A stretch of 52,533 nt of DNA from Meiothermus granaticius NBRC 107808 (GTDB lineage Bacteria; Deinococcota; Deinococci; Deinococcales; Thermaceae): NCBI RefSeq assembly GCF_003574355.1, contig NZ_QWLB01000024.1:1-52533 (forward strand). The letters run 5' to 3'. The notes under the pieces were generated by a model. The model saw only the letters and a list, made by a program, of their open reading frames with translations, had not been told where the DNA came from and ran no database searches. Position 1 is the stretch's first letter, and each line of letters starts with the position of its first letter. Positions 33,861 to 43,155 of this stretch are shown piece after piece. The translations under genes were made by a program, and so were the position numbers.

Positions 33861-35480
33861 TCAGCGGTGAACGTAAATCTTTGCGCTGCTGGCGGGAAAG
33901 GTGTCCCCCAGCTGTCCGCCCTGGGTCTCGAGCTCGTAGTTAAAGGTCAGCTCACGCCAGGCCCCCTCCGGGAAGGGAATGGCCAGGGCTTGATCCTCGT
34001 CCTTGAGGTTGGCCACCACCAAAACCTCGGCCTCACCAAACCCCCGCCGGTAGGCGATCATCTTCTGCTCCTCCTCGAGGTAAAGGACTTCGAACTCCTC
34101 CCCCTTGAGCGCTGGCGAGCCCTGGCGCAGCTTGGCTAAGAAGGCGTAGTGCTCCTTGAGGTGGAGGCCATAGTCCGCCCGCAAAAGCTCCCACTGCAAC
34201 GGGCGAATTTCCCGGGGTCGGTGACCGCCGAACTCCTGCCCCTGATAGAGCATGGGGTTGCCCATCGCAGTAAAGAGCAGGCTGGCCCCCAGCTTGTTTT
34301 TCCGGGCGGCCTTCTCACCCAAAATGCTGGCTTCTCCCAGCTTCTCCATCAGGGTAAACTCGTCGTGGGATTCGATGTAGTTCACCACCCGCCCCGGCGA
34401 GATGTACCCATCGTTGCGCGGGTCGAGCACCTTCAACAGCTCCTCCGCGCTCCAACCCTCGGCTTCGCAGAGGGTCTTGGCCGCGACAACCTCGAAGTGC
34501 TGATGCCAGGCCCCGTCGGCAGGGGCCTCCGGCCCGGCGATGCTGGGGTCCTCGGGAATATGCTCCGCCACGATGTAAAAGGGCTTACCCCCTGCGTGGG
34601 ATTTGGCCGTTTCGCGCACCGCCCGCACAAACTCAAAGTTGTTGAGGGTGGCGGTGGCGTCCAGGCGGTAGCCGTCGATGTGGTATTCCTCGACCCAGTA
34701 GCGCACCACCTCGAGGCCGAACGTAAAGGCCGGACGAAGCCCAAGCCGATCATCGGTCCGCTCGTAGTCGAACTTGGGGCCGAAGCTTGGCTCGCCCTCC
34801 CGAGGGTCACGAAACCAGTAGTAGAAATCTATCTTGTTGAGGGGGTTTTCGACCTCGGTGTGGTTGAGCACGATGTCCATGATCAGCCGCATGCCCCGAG
34901 CGTGGCACTCATCCACCAGGCGCTTGAAGTCCTCGGGGCTGCCGTAAGCGTTCTCCAGCGCAAAGGGGTGGCGCACATTGTACCCCCAGCTTCGCCCCAT
35001 GGGGAAAGCCGCGACCGGCATGAGCTCGAGCGCGTTCACCCCTAGGTCGCGCAGGTAGTCCAGTCTACCGATGAGATCGTGGAAGGTGCCCTGGGTGCCC
35101 TGGTGAAAGCCAAATTCCCCCACATGCAGCTCGTACAGAATCAGCTCGTTATCCTGCGGCAGGGGGACATCGTCGTGTTGCCAGGCGTAGTCCGGGGCGG
35201 TGGTCACATCCCGACCCTCCCGCACCACCCTCACCGCGGCATCGCCGTTTTGCGGATCCACCAACCGGGCCTGCGGATCAGGGATCTCCACCACCTCCCC
35301 CAACATGAAGGGAGAGAGCGAGGGCAGGCGAAACTTATAGCCATGGCGCCCATCGGGAAGCTCGAGCTCGACGCGCCAGTACCCCTTAGGGTCTCGGTGC
35401 AGGGGGATGGGCTGATCGCTCCAAGAGCCGATCAACTCCACCCTCTTTGAATACGGCGCGAACAGTTGAAATGAGATCAT
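33861..35480 (-). CDS. GH13 alpha-amylase-family enzyme with N-terminal CBM48-like domain
   Basis: A 539-residue enzyme. Residues 1-100 look like a CBM48/E-set domain (FQLFAPYSKRVELIGSWSD). The GH13 barrel has DIVLNHTE (region I), GYRLDATAT with the nucleophile Asp (region II), YIVAEHI with the acid/base Glu (region III) and YIESHDE (region IV). Architecture resembles glycogen branching enzymes and maltooligosyltrehalose trehalohydrolases, but it is shorter than the usual branching enzyme (over 600 residues). The activity is therefore left open. There is no signal peptide. AAGGAG stands 5 nt before the ATG. The gene is divergent from hrpB. Confidence 0.8.
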   Translation of the reverse strand: MISFQLFAPYSKRVELIGSWSDQPIPLHRDPKGYWRVELELPDGRHGYKFRLPSLSPFMLGEVVEIPDPQARLVDPQNGDAAVRVVREGRDVTTAPDYAWQHDDVPLPQDNELILYELHVGEFGFHQGTQGTFHDLIGRLDYLRDLGVNALELMPVAAFPMGRSWGYNVRHPFALENAYGSPEDFKRLVDECHARGMRLIMDIVLNHTEVENPLNKIDFYYWFRDPREGEPSFGPKFDYERTDDRLGLRPAFTFGLEVVRYWVEEYHIDGYRLDATATLNNFEFVRAVRETAKSHAGGKPFYIVAEHIPEDPSIAGPEAPADGAWHQHFEVVAAKTLCEAEGWSAEELLKVLDPRNDGYISPGRVVNYIESHDEFTLMEKLGEASILGEKAARKNKLGASLLFTAMGNPMLYQGQEFGGHRPREIRPLQWELLRADYGLHLKEHYAFLAKLRQGSPALKGEEFEVLYLEEEQKMIAYRRGFGEAEVLVVANLKDEDQALAIPFPEGAWRELTFNYELETQGGQLGDTFPASSAKIYVHR

Positions 35481-35583
35481 GCACTCTCCTTGCAGACGGG
35501 ACCAATACCCAAGCCAGGCTAGAAATCTGGGCTGAACCCCAATTTAGCCCCCGCTGAGCCCCTCCTGAGGGCCCCGCAGCCGC

Positions 35584-35589
35584 TACAAT
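35584..35589 (+). promoter_or_regulatory. leaderless -10 box, hrpB
   Basis: TACAAT, 6 nt before the GTG start at 35596. No Shine-Dalgarno sequence and no -35 box. Confidence 0.6.
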
Positions 35590-35595
35590 TGGCCT

Positions 35596-38067
35596 GTGCC
35601 TGCTCTGCCCATCCACACCCATCTGCCCGCCTTGCGTGCAGCCCTGAAGGAGCAGCCCATCGTGATCCTGCAAGCCCCCCCAGGGGCCGGAAAGAGCACG
35701 GTGGTCCCCCTCGAGCTCCTGCACGAGCCGTGGCTTAGGGGCCAGAAGATCGTGATGCTCGAGCCCCGGCGCCTGGCCGCCCGGGCTGTGGCCGCCCGGA
35801 TGGCCGCGCAGCTCGGGGAGGCCCTGGGGCAGACGGTGGGGTACCGGGTGCGGTTCGAGAGCCAGGTAAGCCCACAAACCCGACTCGAGGTGCTCACCGA
35901 GGGCATCCTCACCCGCTGGCTGCAGCGCGACCCTGGACTGGAAGGGATCGGGCTGGTGATCTTTGACGAGTTTCACGAGCGCAGCCTCGAGAGCGACCTG
36001 GCCCTAGCCCTGGTCCGCCAGGTCCAGGCCCTGCTGCGAGAAGACCTGCGCCTGCTCCTGATGTCCGCTACGCTCGAGGCCAAAGGTTTGAGCGCGGCCT
36101 TGGGGGAGGCCCCGGTGCTGCAGGCTGAAGGTCGTCAGTACCCCGTAGAGCTCCATTACCTACCCAAAGACCCCGAGGGCCCCCTTCCAGGCACGGTCGC
36201 AGCAGGGATCTCACGGGCCCTATCCGAGGCTCGAGGGGATGTCCTGGCCTTTCTGCCTGGGGTGGGGGAGATCGCCCGCACCCAGGCCATCCTGGCCGAG
36301 CGCCACCCCGAGGTGCTCATTCGGCCTCTGTACGGCGATCTACCCCTGGAGGCTCAGCAAGCCGCCCTCCTCCCCGACCCCCAGCGGCGCAAGGTGGTGC
36401 TGGCGACCTCCATCGCCGAGACCAGCCTGACCATCGAGGGGATCGGGGTGGTGGTGGATTCTGGGTTTGCTCGAGCCTCACGCTTTGACCCAGGCAGCGG
36501 ACTCCCCCGCCTCGAGACCGTCCGGGTCACTCGCGACGCAGCGGATCAACGGGCCGGGCGAGCCGGTCGCCTGGGACCGGGGGTGGCCTACCGGCTGTGG
36601 AGTGAGCCCACCCAGCGGGGGCTTCTGGCCCAGCGGCCCCCGGAAATTTTAGAGGCCGATCTAACCCCCTTGCTGCTGACGCTGGCGGCCTGGGGAATTC
36701 GCGAGGTGAACGAGCTTTCATGGATCACACCCCCGCCCCCCGGGGCCATACGGCAGGCCCAGGCCCTGCTCCAAACGCTGGGGGCCCTGGAGGGGGGTGG
36801 GTTGAGCCCTCGAGGAGAGCAGATGCTCGAGTGGCCTACCCATCCCCGCATCGCCCACCTGCTGCTGGAGAGCCGCTCGCTCGGTCTGCAAGCGCTGGCC
36901 GCAGACGTGGCTGCGCTGCTGGAGGAGCGGGACCCGCTGCCACGGGCAGCGGGAGCCGACCTGGATTTACGGGTACAGGCCCTGCGCCAGTGGCGGGCCG
37001 GGCAGAGGGGCGAGGCCGGGGGGCTGAAGCGGCTCGAGCGATTGGCCCAGGAGTGGCGCCGGCGCTTGGGAACCGATGTGGACAACCGCGCCCCAGACCC
37101 CTACGCCACGGGCCTATTGTTGGCGCAGGCCTATCCTGATCGGGTCGCCCAGTTGCGCGAGGGAAGCCGTACCCGATACCGCCTTTCGGGAGGGCGCGGG
37201 GTACGTCTTTCCGAGGAGGATCCGCTGGCCGGTTCCGGCTGGTTGGTGGCGGCTCACCTGGATGCGGGAAACGAGGAGGGTCGAGTTTTCCTGGCGGCCC
37301 CGGTTCATCCGGAGGAGCTGAAACCCCTGGCCCAGACCGTGGAGGCCGTAGGCTGGGACGCCAAAGCGGGGGCTCTGATAGCCCGGCAAGAGCTCAGGCT
37401 TGGCCAGGTGCTGCTGGAAAGCCAGCCGCTACAGCACCTCTCCGAGGCCCGCCGGGTGGCCATTCTGCTCGAGGTGGTGCGCTCGGAAGGCCTGGAGCTC
37501 CTGCCCTGGAGCGAAGCCCTGCGGCAGTGGCAAGCCCGGGTCCTTTCCCTGCGGAGCTGGCGGCCCCAGGAGGGGTGGCCGGAGGTCTCCGATGCGGGGC
37601 TGCTCGAGGGGCTCGAGGCCTGGCTCGGCCCCTGGCTGGGCGGAATCTCCCGGCGCGAAGGGTTCCAGCGCCTCGACCTAGGTCCGATCCTGACCGGCCT
37701 GCTGTCCTGGGAACAGCAGCGGCGGCTGGATGAACTGGCCCCCACCCATCTAGAGGTGCCCAGCGGCTCGAGGATTCGCCTTACCTACAGCCCGGAGGGC
37801 AGCCCGCCGGTTTTGGCGGTTAAGCTGCAAGAGCTGTTCGGCCTGGCCGATACCCCACGGGTCAATGCAGGCCGTACCCCAGTGATGCTGCATCTCTTGT
37901 CGCCGGCCCAGCGCCCCATCCAAATCACCCAGGATTTGCGCAGCTTCTGGCAAAATACCTACCCCGAGGTACGCAAGGAACTGCGCGGGCGCTACAACAA
38001 ACACCCCTGGCCGGAAGACCCTTGGAGTGCCGAGCCCACCCGCAAAACCCACCGACGGGGCCGGTAG
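35596..38067 (+). CDS. hrpB: ATP-dependent helicase HrpB
   Basis: An 823-residue DEAH/RHA-family helicase, the normal length for HrpB. Motif I is APPGAGKSTVVP (G30-T35), motif II is IFDEFHER, motif III is MSATLEA, and motif VI is DQRAGRAGRLGPG. The helicase-associated and OB-like regions follow, and the C-terminal HrpB-specific domain ends in the typical YPEVRKELRGRYNKHPWPEDP. Its cellular role is poorly defined. The GTG start is fixed by the leaderless -10 box. The gene is convergent with the transducer homologue, with only 2 nt between stop codons. Confidence 0.93.
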   Translation: MPALPIHTHLPALRAALKEQPIVILQAPPGAGKSTVVPLELLHEPWLRGQKIVMLEPRRLAARAVAARMAAQLGEALGQTVGYRVRFESQVSPQTRLEVLTEGILTRWLQRDPGLEGIGLVIFDEFHERSLESDLALALVRQVQALLREDLRLLLMSATLEAKGLSAALGEAPVLQAEGRQYPVELHYLPKDPEGPLPGTVAAGISRALSEARGDVLAFLPGVGEIARTQAILAERHPEVLIRPLYGDLPLEAQQAALLPDPQRRKVVLATSIAETSLTIEGIGVVVDSGFARASRFDPGSGLPRLETVRVTRDAADQRAGRAGRLGPGVAYRLWSEPTQRGLLAQRPPEILEADLTPLLLTLAAWGIREVNELSWITPPPPGAIRQAQALLQTLGALEGGGLSPRGEQMLEWPTHPRIAHLLLESRSLGLQALAADVAALLEERDPLPRAAGADLDLRVQALRQWRAGQRGEAGGLKRLERLAQEWRRRLGTDVDNRAPDPYATGLLLAQAYPDRVAQLREGSRTRYRLSGGRGVRLSEEDPLAGSGWLVAAHLDAGNEEGRVFLAAPVHPEELKPLAQTVEAVGWDAKAGALIARQELRLGQVLLESQPLQHLSEARRVAILLEVVRSEGLELLPWSEALRQWQARVLSLRSWRPQEGWPEVSDAGLLEGLEAWLGPWLGGISRREGFQRLDLGPILTGLLSWEQQRRLDELAPTHLEVPSGSRIRLTYSPEGSPPVLAVKLQELFGLADTPRVNAGRTPVMLHLLSPAQRPIQITQDLRSFWQNTYPEVRKELRGRYNKHPWPEDPWSAEPTRKTHRRGR

Positions 38068-38069
38068 CC

Positions 38070-38513
38070 TTACTCCGGCCGGCTAACCCGTACCCTTCCC
38101 CGCCGCCGATTCTGGGTAAAGGTGCGGGGTTTGCGCACCCGCCCGGTGGCTACCGGGTAGCCCATCACGCTCAGAAAAGCCATGTTGGGCTGGGTCACAT
38201 CTAGTCTCGAGTACTGCGCCACAATCGGCACGTCCGAGCGGACTCGAGCGGAGTAGGGGGTCTCTCGAGGGAGCTCATACCCGCCCAACCTCTCCGGCTG
38301 ATCCAAGCGCAGGTGCAAGGAACGCCGGGCCCCCAGTCGAATTTCAATATCCAGCACCGGGTCTCGATCCTCAAAAAAGAGGTCAAGCCACACCTTGGCT
38401 GCACGCTCGCCGGTATTCACCAGGCAAATGCAGTCGTGGCCCACGTATTTCCCCTCGGGGCCTTTAGCCGGCAGATAACCGTCAGGGAAAATCCACACCT
38501 TTGCGCCTTCCAT
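38070..38513 (-). CDS. sensory rhodopsin transducer (ASRT) family protein
   Basis: A protein of about 147 residues. KVWIFPDGYLPAKG, YVGHDCICLVNTGE, FFEDRDPV, LRLDQPERLGG and SDVPIVAQYSRLDVTQPNMA follow the soluble transducer of Anabaena sensory rhodopsin, a small beta-sandwich that forms tetramers. A basic C-terminal extension (RKPRTFTQNRRRGRVR) is extra. Members of this family have been proposed to bind small molecules, often near sugar genes. No rhodopsin gene is in the window. It lies last in a sugar ABC operon, behind an intrinsic terminator. The ATG at 38513 is set by GGGAGG 4 nt upstream; ATG 38540 lies within the terminator and is rejected. Confidence 0.78.
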   Translation of the reverse strand: MEGAKVWIFPDGYLPAKGPEGKYVGHDCICLVNTGERAAKVWLDLFFEDRDPVLDIEIRLGARRSLHLRLDQPERLGGYELPRETPYSARVRSDVPIVAQYSRLDVTQPNMAFLSVMGYPVATGRVRKPRTFTQNRRRGRVRVSRPE

Positions 38514-38525
38514 GGGGTCCTCCCA

Positions 38526-38553
38526 AAAAGAGGGGCGCACAGAAGTGCACCCC
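38526..38553 (-). terminator. intrinsic terminator or attenuator before the transducer gene
   Basis: On the minus strand GGGGTGCAC-TTCT-GTGCGCCCC (9-bp stem with one G-U pair) is followed by TCTTTTT. It lies after the binding-protein gene and ends only about 12 nt before the ATG of the transducer gene, directly against its ribosome-binding site. Confidence 0.75.
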
Positions 38554-38585
38554 AGGTCTCTAGAGCCAAGCCGCTCTGCAAAAGC

Positions 38586-39575
38586 TCAGAAGTTAAACTT
38601 GTCAATGTTGCTCTTGTTGAAGATGAAGGGCTTACCCAACAGAATTTGTAGGCTGATGTTGTCCTTGGTCACGGTAAACTCGCCCAAGCGTCCCGCTTTG
38701 ATCTTGGCCCCTTCCTTGAGGGTGCCATCTACCGCAGCCCGCGCGGCATAAATCGAGAGGTATCCCAGATCAATGGGGTTCCAAAGCACTACATCCCGCA
38801 CCGTGCCGTCCTTGACAAAGGGGGCCATCTGCTTGGGCGTGGAAAGCCCCACCACCGCCACCTTCCCGCTCTTTCCGGCCTGCTTTACCGCATCGGCAGC
38901 ACCGGGAAAAGCCACCGACGAAAGGGCGAAGATGCCCTTTAGGTCAGGATAGGCTTTCATCAAATCCTGAGCGGCTTGAAAGGCTTTTTGCTGATCTTCC
39001 CCAGGAGCTTTGGTGTCCACAATCTTGAAGTTGGGGTATTCCTTGGCAATCTTGGCCTTCATTGCCGCGATCCAGGAGTTCTGGTTGGGAGCGGTAAGGT
39101 CGGAGGTGATGATGGCCGCCGGACCGTTCTTGCCGATCTGGTCCACCATGCTGTCGAGCAAGGCCTCACCAATCCCGGTAAAGGTGGCCTGGTTGCAGAA
39201 CACATCCCGCGAATCGGCATCCGCGTCCCAGGTGACCACCTTGATCCCGGCGTCGCGGGCCTTCTGCAGGGCCGGAGCCAGGGCCTTGGGGTCGTTGGCT
39301 GCGACCGAGATCACGTCCACCTTAGCCTGGATGGCGTTCTCGATCAGCTCGATCTGCTTGGCTGCGCTGGCCTCGGTGGGCCCAACGTAGCGCAGGGTCA
39401 CGTTGCCGAGTTCCTTAGCGGCTTCCTCGGCCCCCTTTTGGGTGGCGTTGAAGTAGTCAATACCGACCAGCTTGGGGATCATCACCACAGTGATCTTCTT
39501 GCCAGCCTGGGCCATCGCCAAAGCACTGGCCAGGACCATCGCCAGCACGCTGAGCCATATCCACACACGCTTCAT
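38586..39575 (-). CDS. sugar ABC transporter substrate-binding protein (LsrB/RhaS type)
   Basis: A 329-residue periplasmic binding protein. The signal peptide ends near AMAQA (about residue 24). VMIPKLVGIDYFN, YVGPTEAS, VVTWDAD, TAPNQNSW and LSTPKQMAPFVKDGTV follow the LsrB/RhaS branch of the family. Two of the AI-2 contact positions of LsrB (the Asp-Gln pair and the Pro) do not seem to be kept, which argues for a deoxysugar such as rhamnose over AI-2. This is inference by memory of LsrB. CTCGAGGAGGAACCC before the ATG gives a good ribosome-binding site. Part of the operon with the two permeases and the ATPase. Confidence 0.82.
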   Translation of the reverse strand: MKRVWIWLSVLAMVLASALAMAQAGKKITVVMIPKLVGIDYFNATQKGAEEAAKELGNVTLRYVGPTEASAAKQIELIENAIQAKVDVISVAANDPKALAPALQKARDAGIKVVTWDADADSRDVFCNQATFTGIGEALLDSMVDQIGKNGPAAIITSDLTAPNQNSWIAAMKAKIAKEYPNFKIVDTKAPGEDQQKAFQAAQDLMKAYPDLKGIFALSSVAFPGAADAVKQAGKSGKVAVVGLSTPKQMAPFVKDGTVRDVVLWNPIDLGYLSIYAARAAVDGTLKEGAKIKAGRLGEFTVTKDNISLQILLGKPFIFNKSNIDKFNF

Positions 39576-39670
39576 GGGTTCCTCCTCGAGACGTTTCTGC
39601 CGAGCTTCTTAACAACCCCTGAACCAACCCCGATTTTCCGATGGCTTTCGTGAACCTCGCACCTCCTCTT

Positions 39671-40633
39671 TCAGTTGCGCCCCAGGCGCAACCGAATGAC
39701 CTGGTTGAGCAGCACTGCCACCAGCAAAATAGCCCCGATAATGATGGCTTGCTGTTCGGCAGGGATGAAAGCTAAGGTCAAACCATTGCGTACCACCCCG
39801 ACCAGAAGGAGTCCTAGCAAGGTGCCCACCACGCTGCCGGACCCCCCGGCGATTGAGGCCCCACCCAGCACCACCGCGGTGATGGCATCCAGTTCAGTGC
39901 CTATCCCGGCGTCAGAGCGGGCGGAGGAAACTCGAGCGGTGAAGATCACCCCGGCCAGCCCCGCCAGCAAACCAGAGAGGGTGTACACCCACACCAGCAC
40001 CCGGTTCACCGGAACCCCGGAGAAGCGCGCAGCGGTAGGGTTATTGCCGATGGCGTACACGAAGCGCCCAAAGGTACTGCGGGCCAGCACCACACCCACC
40101 CCCAGGGCCAACAGCACCAAGAGAAAGAGCTGGTTGGGCACCGGGCCCAGGTAGCCAGCCCCTAGAGCCAAGAAAGCCTTGGGATAGTTGCCAAAGGAGT
40201 GGGCCTGGGAAATGCCCAGGGCCAACCCCCGAAAAATCGCCAGTGTGGCCAGGGTAACGATCAGCGGCGGGATTCCTGCTCGAGTGATGAGCTGTCCATT
40301 GATCCAGCCACACAGCGCGCCGGTGGCTACACCCAGCAGGGCCGCCAGCCAGATATTCAATCCCGCTGTGTATAGGAACCCCATGGTGATGCCCGAGAGT
40401 CCCAGCACCGACCCAACCGAGAGGTCTATTCCCCCGGTGATGATGACCAGGGTCATGCCCAAGGCCATCAGCCCGACCTCGGTGACGATCCGGGTGATCT
40501 CAAAGAAGTTGGAGAGGCTCAAAAAGGCCGGTGAGAGGCTGTTCATGTACAGCACCGCAATTACCAGCCCCAACACCAGCACCAGTTCCGACCAAGGGAT
40601 GTTGAGGGTCCTTGGCCTGGACTTGAGGCTCAT
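39671..40633 (-). CDS. sugar ABC transporter permease (RbsC family), second subunit
   Basis: A 320-residue permease with about nine or ten transmembrane segments. The motifs GGIDLSVGSVLGLSG and GGASIAGGSGSVVGTLLG (EAA-like loop) are typical of ribose/rhamnose/AI-2 transport permeases. It overlaps the upstream permease by 4 bp (ATGA on the minus strand). The C-terminus RLRLGRN is basic, as expected for the cytoplasmic side. Confidence 0.88.
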   Translation of the reverse strand: MSLKSRPRTLNIPWSELVLVLGLVIAVLYMNSLSPAFLSLSNFFEITRIVTEVGLMALGMTLVIITGGIDLSVGSVLGLSGITMGFLYTAGLNIWLAALLGVATGALCGWINGQLITRAGIPPLIVTLATLAIFRGLALGISQAHSFGNYPKAFLALGAGYLGPVPNQLFLLVLLALGVGVVLARSTFGRFVYAIGNNPTAARFSGVPVNRVLVWVYTLSGLLAGLAGVIFTARVSSARSDAGIGTELDAITAVVLGGASIAGGSGSVVGTLLGLLLVGVVRNGLTLAFIPAEQQAIIIGAILLVAVLLNQVIRLRLGRN

Positions 40634-41601
40634 GCCGACCTCCGCAGCAGCCTACGCACCCAGCTCCCCTCGAGCGCCCCCCGCCGCCGGGCCGCATCCA
40701 GGGCCACCGCAAGCAGGATGAATAAGCCCTGCAGGGCCTGTTCCCAGTAGGCTGAAACGTGCAAAAAGGTCAGAGCGGTGCCGGTGACCCCTACCAAAAG
40801 TGCCCCCAGAAACGAGCCAAAGACCGTTCCCGAGCCACCAAAAATGTTGGTTCCCCCCACCACCACCGCAGTGATCACCAAGAACTCAAAGCCCTGTCCG
40901 GTGTTGGACTGCACGGTGGTGAAGCGGGTGGCAAAGGCCATCGTAGCCAGCCCCACCAAGGCCCCGGCCAGTACGAATACCGAGATATAGGTACGCTCCA
41001 CATTGATCCCGGCCAACCGGGCCGCTGCCGGGTTAGAGCCCACCGCATACAGCGAGCGCCCCCAGCGGGTATGCGAGAGGACAAAGGCCCCAATCAGCAA
41101 GGTGAGCAGCATCAACCAGACTGGGTTGGGTAGCCCGAACGTAGTCCCGGTTCCCACCGCACGGAAATTGGCGGGCAGGTCGTAGATCCAAGTTCCCCCG
41201 GTGAGCAGGATGATCACTCCGCGAATCACGGTCAGGGTTCCCAGGGTGACGATGATGCTGGGAATCCGGGCATAGGCCACCAGCAGCCCATTCACCAGAC
41301 CAATCGCTGCTCCAGTAGCGATGGCGTAGAGAAAAACCAGCGGAATGGGTACCCCGGCTTTGGCGCTCAAGCCAGCCACCGTCGAGCAAGCCGCCAGGAT
41401 GGCCCCGATCGAGATGTCGATCTGCGCGGTCAGGATCACCGCGGTCATGCCGATGGCCGCGATGGTGATGTAGGAGATGTTGACCAGGATATCCGAGGCG
41501 TTCTTGGCGTTGTAGAACTCCGGCGCGAACACCGCCAGCACCATCCCCAACCCCCCTAGGAAAACCATGATGGAAAGCTCTCGGCCTCGGTCAACGTACA
41601 T
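40630..41601 (-). CDS. sugar ABC transporter permease (RbsC family), first subunit
   Basis: A 323-residue permease. AQIDISIGAILAACS and GGTNIFGGSGTVFGSFLG match the two family motifs. The start is ATG 41601, not 41637, because AGGGAGG lies 4 nt before it and MYVDRGRELSIMVFLGG is a normal N-terminus. With its partner it forms the heterodimeric membrane channel for the importer, as RhaP/RhaQ or LsrC/LsrD do. Confidence 0.87.
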   Translation of the reverse strand: MYVDRGRELSIMVFLGGLGMVLAVFAPEFYNAKNASDILVNISYITIAAIGMTAVILTAQIDISIGAILAACSTVAGLSAKAGVPIPLVFLYAIATGAAIGLVNGLLVAYARIPSIIVTLGTLTVIRGVIILLTGGTWIYDLPANFRAVGTGTTFGLPNPVWLMLLTLLIGAFVLSHTRWGRSLYAVGSNPAAARLAGINVERTYISVFVLAGALVGLATMAFATRFTTVQSNTGQGFEFLVITAVVVGGTNIFGGSGTVFGSFLGALLVGVTGTALTFLHVSAYWEQALQGLFILLAVALDAARRRGALEGSWVRRLLRRSA

Positions 41602-41658
41602 GGATCCTCCCTTGGGCGATCCCCCGAACCGCCCCACAGTGGGAAAACACCGGGTGGG

Positions 41659-43155
41659 TTATGCCGGTACCTCCGTCGCAATCGAGCCGGTAGCCGCGCG
41701 CATCACATCTTCCTGGCTCGAGCCCCGGGGCAGCTCGGCCACCAGACGACCTCGGTGCATCACCAGGATGCGGTCGGCCATCCCCAGCACCTCGACCAGC
41801 TCGGAAGAGATCATCAGGATACCCAGCCCCTGGGAGACCAGGTCGTCCATCAGCCGGTGAATCTCGGCCTTGGCCCCCACATCCACCCCCTGGGTGGGCT
41901 CGTCCAGAATCAGCACCTTGGGGCGGGTCGCCAGCCATTTGGCGATCACCACCTTCTGTTGATTGCCGCCGGAGAGGGCCGAGGCCGCCAGGCTCGCCAG
42001 CGGAGGGCGGATGTCAAGCTTCCGGCTGAACTCCTGGAACACCTGCTCCTCGAGGCCCCGGTCCAGCCAGCCTCCCAGGCGCAGCAGCGGCAAGGTCATG
42101 TTCTTCCCCAGGGAAAACGGCAAGATCAACCCCTGCCGCCCCCGATCTTCCGGCAGCATGGCCACCCCCCGCTCGATCGCCGCCTGAGGATTGGGAGGAA
42201 CCGGCTTGCCCTCCAACAGGATTTCCCCCCCTTCGCGGCGGTCCAGCCCGAAGATGGCTCGAGCGACTTCGGTACGGCCAGAACCCACCAGCCCCGCCAG
42301 CCCCACGATCTCGCCCTCGTGCACGGTGAAGCTGACCTCTTTGAGCAGCCCCGCCCCACTGAGACCCCGCACCTCCAGGAGCGGCTTTCCCTGAGGTCTG
42401 GGGTTGCGGGGAAAGAGCTGTCCGGCCGCCCGCCCCACCATCCTGGAGATTAGCCAGTTGGAATCAAACCCTCCCGCCTGGGCGCTTCCGGCCACCTCGC
42501 CATCCCGCAGCACCGTCACCCGGTCGGCTAGGGCAAACACCTCCTCGAGGCGATGGGTGATGTAGATCATCGCCACCCCCTGAGCCCGCAAGCCCCGCAC
42601 CACCTCCATCAGGCGTTCGGCGTCGCGGGTGGTGAGGGCCGCGGTAGGTTCATCCAGGATCAGGATGCGGGCCTGTTGCAAAAGCGCCTTGGCAATCTCC
42701 ACCAACTGGGCCCGGGCCTTACCCAGATCTCCCAATCGGGCCCGCAGGGGCAGCTCCATACCCAGCCGCTCCAGCAGCTCTTTAGCCCGGATGTTCATCT
42801 GGACCCAGTTAATCCGCCCACCCCGCATGGGCTGATGCCCCATGAAGAGGTTCTCCAGCACGCTCAGGTCAGGGTATAGGCTGGTCTCTTGGTAGATGGT
42901 GGCTATCCCAGCGGCCTGGGCCTGGCGCGGGGAGGCAAATGTGGTCTCCACCCCCTCGAGCACGATCCTCCCGCTGTCAGGGCGGTATGCTCCGGAGAGG
43001 ATCTTGATCAGGGTGCTCTTCCCGGCCCCATTCTCCCCCAGCAAGGCGTGGATCTCTCCTGGCCGGAGGTCAAAGGAAACCCCGCGCAGGGCCTGAATCC
43101 CCCCAAAGCGCTTCTCCAGGCCCTCTAGCTGGAGCAGCGGGGTTTTAGCGGCCAT
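41659..43155 (-). CDS. sugar ABC transporter ATP-binding protein (two ATPase domains)
   Basis: A 498-residue tandem ATPase of the RbsA/RhaT type. The N-terminal domain has Walker A GENGAGKSTLIK, signature DLGKARAQLVEIAKAL (degenerate LSGGQ) and Walker B ILILDEPTAAL. The C-terminal domain starts at about 245, lacks a canonical Walker A (GLVGSGRTEVA), but keeps LSGGNQQKVVIAKWL and LILDEPTQGVDVG. This asymmetry is normal in the family. It overlaps the regulator gene by 11 bp. Confidence 0.9.
   Translation of the reverse strand: MAAKTPLLQLEGLEKRFGGIQALRGVSFDLRPGEIHALLGENGAGKSTLIKILSGAYRPDSGRIVLEGVETTFASPRQAQAAGIATIYQETSLYPDLSVLENLFMGHQPMRGGRINWVQMNIRAKELLERLGMELPLRARLGDLGKARAQLVEIAKALLQQARILILDEPTAALTTRDAERLMEVVRGLRAQGVAMIYITHRLEEVFALADRVTVLRDGEVAGSAQAGGFDSNWLISRMVGRAAGQLFPRNPRPQGKPLLEVRGLSGAGLLKEVSFTVHEGEIVGLAGLVGSGRTEVARAIFGLDRREGGEILLEGKPVPPNPQAAIERGVAMLPEDRGRQGLILPFSLGKNMTLPLLRLGGWLDRGLEEQVFQEFSRKLDIRPPLASLAASALSGGNQQKVVIAKWLATRPKVLILDEPTQGVDVGAKAEIHRLMDDLVSQGLGILMISSELVEVLGMADRILVMHRGRLVAELPRGSSQEDVMRAATGSIATEVPA

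Noticed and set aside
38586-39575. AI-2 (LsrB) specificity for the sugar-binding protein
   Set aside because: By memory of LsrB, only some ligand contacts (Lys of IPKLVG, Asp of TWDAD) are kept, and no LsrK, LsrF or LsrG gene is present. Rhamnose-type is the better guess.
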